Positions 56,840 to 64,000 of a stretch of DNA of 64,000 nt are shown one piece after another. The DNA comes from Paucidesulfovibrio sp036541255 (GTDB lineage Bacteria > Desulfobacterota > Desulfovibrionia > Desulfovibrionales > Desulfovibrionaceae): NCBI GenBank assembly GCA_036541255.1, contig JAZHDD010000022.1, positions 1 to 64,000 on the forward strand. The letters run 5' to 3'. Under the pieces are notes generated by a model, which saw only the letters and a list, made by a program, of their open reading frames with translations, was not told the origin of the DNA and searched no databases. Made by a program: the position numbers and the translations under genes. The first letter of the stretch is position 1, and every line of letters begins with the position of its first letter.

Positions 56840-59800
56840 ATGACTACATCTGCATTTCCCCAGGAACTGGCGGCTTTTGTGCGCGGACAGGGCGAACACC
56901 TGCGCGTGTTCAAGAGCGGTCCTGCGAGCCAGGCTGCTGCAGCTGACATGCTGTTGCGCCAAGGGCAGAACGTGGTGCTCATTGCTCCCGGTGCTGCCGA
57001 ATTTCGTGAAATATCGGCTTTTCTTCGTTTGTTGTCTGGAGTGGACGCCGAGGCGCCTGTCTGGGAACGTTCCTGGGTCGAGTTGGGGGTGCATCGTCCG
57101 GTCAACCCGGATACTGCGGCCTGGAGCGAGCGTATGGCCGTTTTGCATGGGCTTGTGCATGGCTCCAAGCCCAAGGGACTGCTGCTTACCGCCGATAATC
57201 TCGTGCCGCTCTGGCCTTCGGTTGCCACTGTACAAAACAGCTTTTTGGTTCTTGGCGTGGGCGAAGAGCTTTCGCCGGAGCTCTTGCTTGAACAGGCAGT
57301 GGAGTGGGGCTATACGCGGCGAAAGGTGGTTTCAGATCCTGGCGAGATCGCCATGCGTGGAGATATACTGGACATATTTGCTCCGGGTTATTCACGGCCC
57401 TTGCGTTTGGAATTTTTCGGCGACGGACTGGAACAGATTCGATTATTCGATCCGGCATCTCAGCGCTCCCAAGCTGAGCTCAGGGAAGCCACGCTGCTCC
57501 CTGTGACGCCCACGCCCCTCAGTGGCGACAGGCCCGAGCGGGCTCGGGCTCGTCTTGAGGAGTTGCGCCGTACCGGAGAAATCTCTGCAGAGGCCGAAGT
57601 CGGACTACTTGAAGCCATAGACAAGGCTCAGGCTTTTCACTGGCCTGGACTCTGTGATCGTGAAGCGACCACCTTGGAACATTTTTTTACCCGTGATGCG
57701 GTGTGTGTCCTTTCTTCAGCCGAGAACCTGCGTCAACGGCTTGAGGATGCAGGGGAGGCCTGGCGCGAATATCTGGAGCGATTACGTCGGGATGAGGGCC
57801 GCCGTTGGCCTCTGGACGCATTGTGCAGAAGTCTGGACGGGGCACGTAATGCCTGGATAGGCAGGCGGCAGGTCGTTTTCGAGGATTTGACCCTGGGGGT
57901 GGAACGGAGCGGCATAGATTTACCGGAGCAGCGCTATTCCCAATTCGCGGATATTTTTTGGAAACCGGATCAGCAACAACGTCCTTGGGTTGCCCTTGTG
58001 GCAGCACTCCGCGAATGGAGCCGGGCTGATGAGCGCACTGTCCTGAGTTTCCGTACCGAGCGTTCCCGGTCCAAGTTCCTCAGCCTGCTTGAAGGCGAAA
58101 ATCTTGTCATTGGGCAGGAATATGCGCCGCAGGGCCGGGGACTCTTTGCCCTGGTGTCTCCCCTGTCACGAGGATTCGAGCTGCCCTGGCTTGGACTTCG
58201 GGTACTCGGAGAGGACGTGCTGCAACCCCGCACCGAGCAACGCGTGGAGCGCAGCGACAAATCCTTCAAGGGTATGGATCGTTATGACGATCTACTTGAA
58301 GGTGACCTGCTCGTGCATCGCGATTATGGATTGGCGCGTTTCGGCGGATTGAGCCATTTTCGCTTGGGCGAGGTTGAAAACGATTATTTATTGTTATTTT
58401 TTGACGGCGACGACAAGTTGTACCTGCCTGTGGACCGCATCAAGCTGGTGCAGCGTTACAAGGGGCCGGAAAGTTCCACCCCGGCTTTGGATAAGCTTGG
58501 CGGTGCGCGCTGGCGTAAAACAACGGCTTCGGTGCGCAAGGCTATTGAGAAAATCGCCAACGATCTCGTGGAAATGTATGCTATCCGTCGTGTCACCAAA
58601 GGGTTCGGCTATGGTCCTCCAAGCGAGATGTACCATGAGTTCGAATCCGGGTTCGGATTTGACGAGACGCCGGACCAGGAAAAGGCCGTGCGGGACGTTT
58701 TTTCGGATATGGAGCGGGACGAGCCCATGGACCGGCTGGTTTGCGGCGATGTGGGCTTCGGCAAGACCGAAGTGGCCTTGCGCGCAGCGTTCCGAGCCGT
58801 GCTGGAAGGGCGTCAGGTAGCGCTGCTTTGCCCGACCACAGTGTTGGCCGAGCAGCATTACCAGACGTTCAAGTCGCGCATGGATTCCTTTGGCGTGAAC
58901 GTAGGATTGCTTTCTCGTTTCGTACCGCCCAAGCGGCAGAAGATTGTTGTCGCCGCTGCGGCACGGGGCGAGATCGATGTGCTTATTGGAACGCATCGTC
59001 TGCTTTCCAAGGACGTGGAGCTGCCCAAGCTTGGTCTGATGATTTTGGATGAAGAACAGCGGTTTGGAGTGAAGCACAAGGAGCGGCTCAAGCATTACCG
59101 CAAACATATTGACGTGCTAACGCTGACGGCCACGCCCATTCCCCGTACGTTGCAGCTGTCCCTTTCAGGCCTTCGCGGCCTGTCCGTCATCGAAACTCCT
59201 CCGCAGGACCGCAAGCCCGTTGAAACAGCGCTCATCGAACGTGATGACGCTGTTCTTTCCGCAGCCTTGCAGCGTGAGTTGGAACGGGGCGGCCAGGTTT
59301 TCTGGGTACACAACCGTGTTCAGGGCCTTGAGCAGGTGGCCGAATATGTGCGCAAGCTTGCGCCAGAGGCGCGGGTGGGCATGGCGCACGGACAGATGGC
59401 CGAACGCAGTCTTGAAGAGACCATGCACCGTTTCTGGCATAAGGAACTGGATGTGCTTGTGGCTACGGCCATCATTGAGTCCGGTCTTGATTTCCCCAAC
59501 GTGAATACGCTGGTAGTGGATCAGGCGCAGATGTTCGGCCTGGGGCAACTCTATCAGTTGCGAGGCAGGGTGGGGCGCAGTGAGCGTCAAGCTCATGCTT
59601 TTTTTGTCGTTTCTTCGCTTGATGCGTTACCGGAGAATTCCCGAAGGCGTTTGCGCATTATCCTGAACATGGATTTTCTCGGAGCAGGCTTCAAAGTCGC
59701 CATGGAGGACTTGCGCTTGCGCGGCGCGGGGAATATCCTCGGCGAAGCCCAATCCGGGCAAATCGCCAAGATCGGTCTGGACCTCTTTTTGGAAATGCTG

Positions 59801-60328
59801 GAAGAAGAGGTTCGCAGGGTACGCGGTGAACCGTTGCCGACCCGGACGGAGCCCGAAATCAGTTTCGTATTCAAGGCCCACATTCCGGGCGACTACGTGC
59901 CGGATGCCAAAGAGCGGTTAGGCTATTACAGGGCATTGTCCTCGGCTTCAGGAGAAATGGCGCGTAAGGAGCTGGAAGCGGAAATGCGCGACCGTTTTGG
60001 GCCATTGCCTGAAGAATTGCGATGTTTTCTTGCGGTGTTGGCGTTCAAGGAAGTCCTTTCCGGGCTTCAGGTGGAGCGGGCCGAACTCTTTCCCGGCCGT
60101 ACCGTGATTACCTGGGGTGGAGAGGTAAATGTGATTACGCCTGAACGCCTTATCGTTTGGGTGGAGCCCCGAAGCAAAACCGCGAGGTTGTTGCCGCCGG
60201 GCAAGCTGGAAGTGCGCTGGCCCGAGAATCTGGATCTTGTCCAGGGGCTGGATTATCTCGCCAACGAACTTGAATCCATGGCCGCACCCGATCCGGCCGC
60301 GGAAGAATTACGGACGGAAGTGGAATGA
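56840..60328 (+). CDS. mfd: Transcription-repair coupling factor
   Basis: Translocase that removes stalled RNA polymerase and recruits UvrA. The 1162-residue protein has, in order, a UvrB-like N-terminal module (to about 350), the RNA polymerase-interaction (CarD-like) domain (YDDLLEGDLLVHRDYGLARF), and the RecG-like motor. That motor has Walker A VCGDVGFGKTEVALRAAF, LMILDEEQRFGVKHKE, LTATPIPRTLQLSL and LYQLRGRVGRSERQAHAF, and a C-terminal TRCF domain. I prefer ATG 56840; 56774 would add 22 residues that look non-coding, but neither has a strong ribosome site. The stop overlaps the next start (ATGA). Confidence 0.94.
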   Translation: MTTSAFPQELAAFVRGQGEHLRVFKSGPASQAAAADMLLRQGQNVVLIAPGAAEFREISAFLRLLSGVDAEAPVWERSWVELGVHRPVNPDTAAWSERMAVLHGLVHGSKPKGLLLTADNLVPLWPSVATVQNSFLVLGVGEELSPELLLEQAVEWGYTRRKVVSDPGEIAMRGDILDIFAPGYSRPLRLEFFGDGLEQIRLFDPASQRSQAELREATLLPVTPTPLSGDRPERARARLEELRRTGEISAEAEVGLLEAIDKAQAFHWPGLCDREATTLEHFFTRDAVCVLSSAENLRQRLEDAGEAWREYLERLRRDEGRRWPLDALCRSLDGARNAWIGRRQVVFEDLTLGVERSGIDLPEQRYSQFADIFWKPDQQQRPWVALVAALREWSRADERTVLSFRTERSRSKFLSLLEGENLVIGQEYAPQGRGLFALVSPLSRGFELPWLGLRVLGEDVLQPRTEQRVERSDKSFKGMDRYDDLLEGDLLVHRDYGLARFGGLSHFRLGEVENDYLLLFFDGDDKLYLPVDRIKLVQRYKGPESSTPALDKLGGARWRKTTASVRKAIEKIANDLVEMYAIRRVTKGFGYGPPSEMYHEFESGFGFDETPDQEKAVRDVFSDMERDEPMDRLVCGDVGFGKTEVALRAAFRAVLEGRQVALLCPTTVLAEQHYQTFKSRMDSFGVNVGLLSRFVPPKRQKIVVAAAARGEIDVLIGTHRLLSKDVELPKLGLMILDEEQRFGVKHKERLKHYRKHIDVLTLTATPIPRTLQLSLSGLRGLSVIETPPQDRKPVETALIERDDAVLSAALQRELERGGQVFWVHNRVQGLEQVAEYVRKLAPEARVGMAHGQMAERSLEETMHRFWHKELDVLVATAIIESGLDFPNVNTLVVDQAQMFGLGQLYQLRGRVGRSERQAHAFFVVSSLDALPENSRRRLRIILNMDFLGAGFKVAMEDLRLRGAGNILGEAQSGQIAKIGLDLFLEMLEEEVRRVRGEPLPTRTEPEISFVFKAHIPGDYVPDAKERLGYYRALSSASGEMARKELEAEMRDRFGPLPEELRCFLAVLAFKEVLSGLQVERAELFPGRTVITWGGEVNVITPERLIVWVEPRSKTARLLPPGKLEVRWPENLDLVQGLDYLANELESMAAPDPAAEELRTEVE

Positions 60329-61428
60329 GAACTCTGATTACCCTGCTGTGTTTCTGTTGTTCGGCCTTGATGTTCTCCGCATGTGAGAAAGAAGATGACG
60401 TGGGCATCGTCGCTCGGGTCAACGGGCGTCCCATCTATCTTTCCCAGCTCGAATTTCAGCATGATTTGTTACATATGGACGGGGCTGGTTCTTTTGTGCC
60501 CACTGTCGAGATCCTGCGTTCTGAATACGGCAAGATTCTTGGCGATCTCATCGTGCTTGAGCTTGTGGATCAGGACCTTGAAGCCCGTGGACTCTCGGTT
60601 ACGGATGAGGAAATGGCCGAAGAGGAGCGTAAGGTTCGGGCGGATTATCCCGGGGATAGTTTTGAACAGGTCCTTGTGGAAGAGTATATCGACCTTGCCG
60701 CCTGGCGAGGACAATTACGTCGCTACAAGGCCTTGCAAAAATTTCATCAACAGGTGCTGCGGCCTCGAATCACCATCGACTACCGTGAGGCAGAGGCTTA
60801 TTACAAAGAACATATCAAAGAATTTCGCCTGCCTGAGACACTCAATGTCCTTGTTTTGCGTTCCTCGTCCCGGGGTCCGTTGCAGGAGGTCTTGCGTGCT
60901 TTTGCCTCCTCCGGTAATCCCGAGTCGGTTAAAGGGGTTACTGGGGTGGCAGTACATGAGGTCACTCTGCGTCATGGACAGCTCACATCACCCTGGCTGG
61001 AGACGCTTCAGGGCATGTCCGCAGGCGAAGCCAGCTTGATAATGGAAGAGAAATTTGGCTTTGAAGCCTTGATCTTATTGGAACGTCTTCCCGTTAAGTT
61101 GCTTGATCCCAGTCAGGCCTATCCTGTGGTGGAAAAAGCGTTGTTGGACAAAAAGATGCGATTGGAATTTGAAAAGTGGCTTGATGATGCCCTGAATGAT
61201 GCTTCGCTTCAGATCAGCTCGCATCTTTTGCCGTCCGATCAGGAAGAAGAGCCGACGGTTGTTACGGTTGGCCCCGCGCAGGAAGTGCAGTCGAACGGGT
61301 CAATGTCTGCGACCCCGCTGGAGGATGAGGAAGTCAATGCCACGGATGAGGCGGCTGATCCTCTGGATGTCAACGCCACTCTTGACGATGAGGAAGTGGA
61401 TGAGAACAATGCGACTGCGGCACAGTGA
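60325..61428 (+). CDS. PpiC/SurA-like lipoprotein with acidic C-terminal tail
   Basis: The 367-residue protein begins MRTLITLLCFCCSALMFSAC, a signal peptide ending in a lipobox with acylation Cys20. A SurA_N-type region follows (VARVNGRPIYLSQLEFQHDL, then helices to about residue 165). A divergent parvulin-like stretch comes next (LPETLNVLVLRSSSRG and later), lacking obvious catalytic residues. The last 60 residues are rich in Asp, Glu, Asn and Ala, and probably unstructured. It probably works as a periplasmic chaperone of outer-membrane proteins. It is coupled to mfd by a four-base overlap and is followed by a second SurA-like gene. Confidence 0.82.
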   Translation: MRTLITLLCFCCSALMFSACEKEDDVGIVARVNGRPIYLSQLEFQHDLLHMDGAGSFVPTVEILRSEYGKILGDLIVLELVDQDLEARGLSVTDEEMAEEERKVRADYPGDSFEQVLVEEYIDLAAWRGQLRRYKALQKFHQQVLRPRITIDYREAEAYYKEHIKEFRLPETLNVLVLRSSSRGPLQEVLRAFASSGNPESVKGVTGVAVHEVTLRHGQLTSPWLETLQGMSAGEASLIMEEKFGFEALILLERLPVKLLDPSQAYPVVEKALLDKKMRLEFEKWLDDALNDASLQISSHLLPSDQEEEPTVVTVGPAQEVQSNGSMSATPLEDEEVNATDEAADPLDVNATLDDEEVDENNATAAQ

Positions 61429-61515
61429 ACAGATGAGGATGCCGTGCCCATGGTTTGACGTCGTCTGAGAAATCGAGTGATATTTTTGCCGCTGAGACCA
61501 AGAGGAGAAAACAAC

Positions 61516-62454
61516 GTGAGAAAAACGCTCTGGCCGATTTTGGTGCTAATTTTGATGTGTTGGGCCACCGGCGCTACCGCGGACGTTCATTCCATCATGG
61601 CCGTCGTCAACGGCGAGGTCATTACCAACTACGATTTCGAACAACGCTGGCAATTGGTCTACGGCCAGATCAAGCAGCGTTATGGCGACCAGATCAATAG
61701 CCCTGAACTGCAAGCGCAACTTAAGGAGCTTCGCGGCCAACTATTGAAGCAGATCGTTGACGAGACGATCATCAAACTGGAGGCTGCCCGTCTCAATATC
61801 CAGATCACTCCGGAACAGATTGACGGTTATGAGCAGGAGCTTAAACGCTCCAATAATGTAACCGACGAGGAATATGAGCCGTTTTTGAAGAAAGCAGGGT
61901 TCACTCGTGAAAGTTTTCGTGCCAAATTGCGGGAAGATATCGTCAAGCGGCGTCTTGTGCAGGATCGGGTGGCCAACCGTATCGTGATCACCGACGCGGA
62001 GATTCAGGAAGAGTTTGAAACGCGTATGGGAAAGCGTGAAGGCTCGTCTGGAGTCGTGAACCTGAGCGTGATTATGGTTGCCGATCAGGCCGCTATGGAC
62101 AAGGTGCGCGAGGAATTGGACAATGGTCGCACATTTGCCGAGGTTGCCGACGAATATTCCAACGGGCCGGCCGTGGGCGCCGGAGGTGAGTTGGGGAATT
62201 TCTCGTTTGAGGATCTTGCCCCGGAGTGGCGCAGTGCCCTGGAAGGAGTCGAACAGGGAGGCGTCAGTGCCCCCTTTGCCTCTGAAGGGCGTCTGGTCCT
62301 TTTGAAGATCAATCAGTCCGGAATGGGCAAGGTGGATGAGCATTCCGGCATGCGTGAAAAGATTTATGAGGATTTGCGGCAGAAGAAGTTCGAGGCCTTG
62401 TTCGAAGAGTACATGGAAGTGCTGCGCGAACAAGCCATGGTGGAATATAAGTGA
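61516..62454 (+). CDS. SurA-like periplasmic chaperone / PpiC peptidyl-prolyl isomerase
   Basis: The 312-residue protein has a signal peptide (RKTLWPILVLILMCWATGATA), the SurA N-terminal chaperone domain (VNGEVITNYDFEQRWQLV and a long helical region), and one parvulin domain in the C-terminal half (FAEVADEYSNGPAVGAGGEL, then FASEGRLVLLKI). It probably escorts outer-membrane proteins. The start is GTG at 61516 with AGAGGAG upstream, giving the signal peptide exactly. It lies 87 bases after the lipoprotein gene. Confidence 0.88.
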   Translation: MRKTLWPILVLILMCWATGATADVHSIMAVVNGEVITNYDFEQRWQLVYGQIKQRYGDQINSPELQAQLKELRGQLLKQIVDETIIKLEAARLNIQITPEQIDGYEQELKRSNNVTDEEYEPFLKKAGFTRESFRAKLREDIVKRRLVQDRVANRIVITDAEIQEEFETRMGKREGSSGVVNLSVIMVADQAAMDKVREELDNGRTFAEVADEYSNGPAVGAGGELGNFSFEDLAPEWRSALEGVEQGGVSAPFASEGRLVLLKINQSGMGKVDEHSGMREKIYEDLRQKKFEALFEEYMEVLREQAMVEYK

Positions 62455-62486
62455 TTCCGGCTGGTGCCGGTGCACATGGAGATTAC

Positions 62487-63305
62487 ATGGATCTGATTCA
62501 ACTTGGAGCGCAACTGCGCCAGGCTCGAGAGGCAAGGAAACTGTCCCTTAAGGAAGTGACCGAAGCCACCAAGATCAGTCGTCGCATTCTCGTTGCTTTT
62601 GAGGATGGTGATCGTAAAAACTTTCCTCATCCGGTGTACACCAAGGGGTTTATCCGCAATTACGCGCGACTGTTGGGACTTGACCCTCAGGAGTGCGTGC
62701 GTGTTGTTGAACGCGAATGCCCCACGGCTGACGCCTGCAACGAAAAAGTCGAGCACGGCGGGGTTTCTTTGCGGGAGCTGACCGAGACAGGCGGCGTTGC
62801 CCGGGCTTCCGTCCCTTGGGGGGCGATAGTGATCGTGTGTCTGCTAGTGGGCATGCTTGCGCTCCTGATCTGGTATATGGGGCAGTCCGGGCGTAACCAA
62901 AAAGCCCAGACACCCGCTGCGACCGAGGTGCAGGTTGAAGAACAGGCTGCGGCTCAGGCCCCTTTGTCTCCATCGCCCGAACTCGTGGAGCAGCAAAGCG
63001 TGGAGGCCTCGATCGGCGGTGTGTCCGAGGGACTTGAGGCCGAGGCGGTTCCCGCTGAGGAAGAACATGTGCTCATTGTTTCCGTGATGAAAGACCAAAG
63101 TTGTTGGATTGGTGTGGCCAAACCTGGGGCCGAAGGTGAGGTTTGGGCCGAAGAATTTAATGTGCATGCCGGTCAGGATTTGGCGTATCGCTTCAAGGGT
63201 TCGGTGCGGCTTCGCTTCGGTAAATTGGAAGCCGTGACGTTGACCTTGGATGGTAAGGATCGCCCCGTTTCCGGCGGGGGCGTGGTCGATGTGACGCTGC
63301 CCTGA
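62487..63305 (+). CDS. RodZ-like helix-turn-helix membrane protein
   Basis: The 272-residue protein has an N-terminal cytoplasmic helix-turn-helix domain (LGAQLRQAREARKLSLKEVT, ATKISRRILVAFEDGD, YTKGFIRNYARLLGLDP). One membrane helix lies about residues 110-132 (AIVIVCLLVGMLALLIWYMG), followed by a Pro/Ala/Glu-rich linker. A C-terminal DUF4115 domain (about 192-272, VSVMKDQSCWIGVAKPG) completes it. RodZ bridges MreB to the wall-synthesis machinery, but many relatives have other roles. The start at 62487 has GGAG five bases upstream; a frame from 62451 overlaps the previous stop. Confidence 0.85.
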   Translation: MDLIQLGAQLRQAREARKLSLKEVTEATKISRRILVAFEDGDRKNFPHPVYTKGFIRNYARLLGLDPQECVRVVERECPTADACNEKVEHGGVSLRELTETGGVARASVPWGAIVIVCLLVGMLALLIWYMGQSGRNQKAQTPAATEVQVEEQAAAQAPLSPSPELVEQQSVEASIGGVSEGLEAEAVPAEEEHVLIVSVMKDQSCWIGVAKPGAEGEVWAEEFNVHAGQDLAYRFKGSVRLRFGKLEAVTLTLDGKDRPVSGGGVVDVTLP

Positions 63306-63338
63306 CCCTGGTCGGGGTGTTTTGCAAAGAGGGCGGTA

Positions 63339-64000
63339 GTGGAATTCACGGAACAGGCCCTGGTGCTCCGAACGGGCCGTTTTCGGGAGGCCGATGCCTG
63401 GCTCAGATTGCTGACTCCGACTCGGGGCGTGTTGACTGCCTTCGCTTTTGGGGGCATGAAAAGCCGCCGTCGTTTTCCGGGTTGTCTTGATCCCCTGAAT
63501 TTGGTGCTTTTCAAGTTCGGTTCGGACAGGCGCAGCCGATTTCTGAATTTGGAAGAGGGCACCTTGCTGCATGGTCATCCCTCCTTGCGAAAGGATTCCC
63601 GTTGCCTGGGCGTGGCAGTGAACTGTCTCAAGTTCACGGAAAAAGTTCAGATCGGTCCGGAAGGAGCGACGGAGAGTTTCGACTTGTTGCTTGAGCTGCT
63701 GGCGTTGTTGGAACAGCGGATCATGCAGCCGGAGCGGTTGCCGCTTCTCTATCGGGCTCGTTTGGGTTTGAGTCAGGGCTATCGGCCAGATTTCATGGTC
63801 TGTGGCGATTGTGGATTACAGCTCAATGCTTTTGACAACCCATGTTTTTTCGTTGAGAAAGGGCAGGTGCTTTGCCCCTCCTGCAGGACTGAGGAGGAGA
63901 GAAGCACAGGATTGGATATTTCATCCGCAGCGCTTCGCGCTCTGGAGTGGATCATGACGCATCCGCCGGGGGAATGGCCTCGGTTGACGGTCCCCTCCCA
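63339..64000 (+). CDS. recO: DNA repair protein RecO, 5' part
   Basis: RecO anneals single strands and loads RecA with RecR in the RecFOR pathway. The frame starts at GTG 63339, preceded by GAGGG, and reads to the right edge without a stop, so the C-terminus is outside the window. The N-terminal OB fold starts EFTEQALVLRTGRFREADAW, then LTPTRGVLTAFAFGGMKSRR. The zinc-finger pair CGDCG and CPSC is in the C-terminal half. It is the last visible gene of the mfd operon-like run. Confidence 0.88.
   Translation, partial: MEFTEQALVLRTGRFREADAWLRLLTPTRGVLTAFAFGGMKSRRRFPGCLDPLNLVLFKFGSDRRSRFLNLEEGTLLHGHPSLRKDSRCLGVAVNCLKFTEKVQIGPEGATESFDLLLELLALLEQRIMQPERLPLLYRARLGLSQGYRPDFMVCGDCGLQLNAFDNPCFFVEKGQVLCPSCRTEEERSTGLDISSAALRALEWIMTHPPGEWPRLTVPS

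Noticed and set aside
1..64000. tRNA, rRNA, CRISPR array, transposase or integrase
   Set aside because: No conserved RNA gene segments, regular spaced repeats, or recombinase motifs were found on either strand.

Overview
The window is a dense, roughly 58-60% GC bacterial chromosome segment with short intergenic gaps and many start/stop overlaps. It best fits a Desulfovibrio-like sulfate reducer (Desulfovibrionales). That placement is an inference from gene content: a ferredoxin-thioredoxin reductase catalytic subunit, citramalate synthase, TrmFO, and the cimA-lysC-tsaE-CBS-nnr-acpS-pdxJ and mfd-PpiC-PpiC-RodZ-RecO runs. I see no rRNA, tRNA, CRISPR array, insertion sequence or prophage. The only phage-like item is one small CII-type regulator.

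Layout. 1-5.5 kb: the end of gpmI, a zinc-ribbon protein, a LOG-family hydrolase, an RNA-type beta-CASP nuclease, then rsmD, coaD and miaA. 5.5-11.2 kb: a SixA-like pseudo-phosphatase, two exported proteins of unknown function, pgsA, tatA, a Cys-rich protein, another unknown and a HAD phosphatase. 11.3-16.1 kb: yggT, divIVA-like, yggU and DUF465 genes leading into ilvB, ilvN and ilvC. 16.3-28.1 kb (mostly minus): trmO, thiL, a UvrD helicase, an AP-superfamily hydrolase, a DUF2156 protein and a MATE carrier in one overlapping run. A ModE-like regulator, an orphan CbiQO transporter core, an HD protein and two orphan peptide-transporter ATPases follow. 28.1-34.3 kb (plus): trmFO, the potABCD operon and a methyltransferase. 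34.4-39.4 kb (minus): ferredoxin-thioredoxin reductase plus glutaredoxin, a polar amino acid transporter without its ATPase, tmk and a YhaM-like nuclease. 39.6-44.4 kb (plus): surE, gap, the CII-like gene and a GH57 glycosidase. 44.4-51.7 kb (minus): an MBL hydrolase, cimA, lysC, tsaE, a CBS protein, nnrDE, acpS and pdxJ. 51.9-64 kb (plus): ugd, a chemoreceptor with cheW, mfd, two PpiC/SurA-type chaperones, a RodZ-like protein and the start of recO.

How the genes fit together. CimA supplies 2-oxobutyrate from pyruvate. IlvBN and IlvC then carry both the isoleucine and valine branches, which suggests isoleucine is made by the citramalate route. LysC opens the aspartate family. PotABCD, the amino acid transporter and the peptide ATPases point to uptake of nitrogen compounds, but two of the transporters lack parts here.

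No large unknown defence or mobile system is visible. The points most worth following are: a glyceraldehyde-3-phosphate dehydrogenase whose three NAD-specificity positions are all changed; a ferredoxin-thioredoxin reductase whose CHC motif reads CFC; a SixA-like protein that has lost both catalytic histidines; a perfect 13-bp inverted repeat at a predicted start site ahead of the amino acid transporter; and the coupled MATE/DUF2156/AP-hydrolase cassette.
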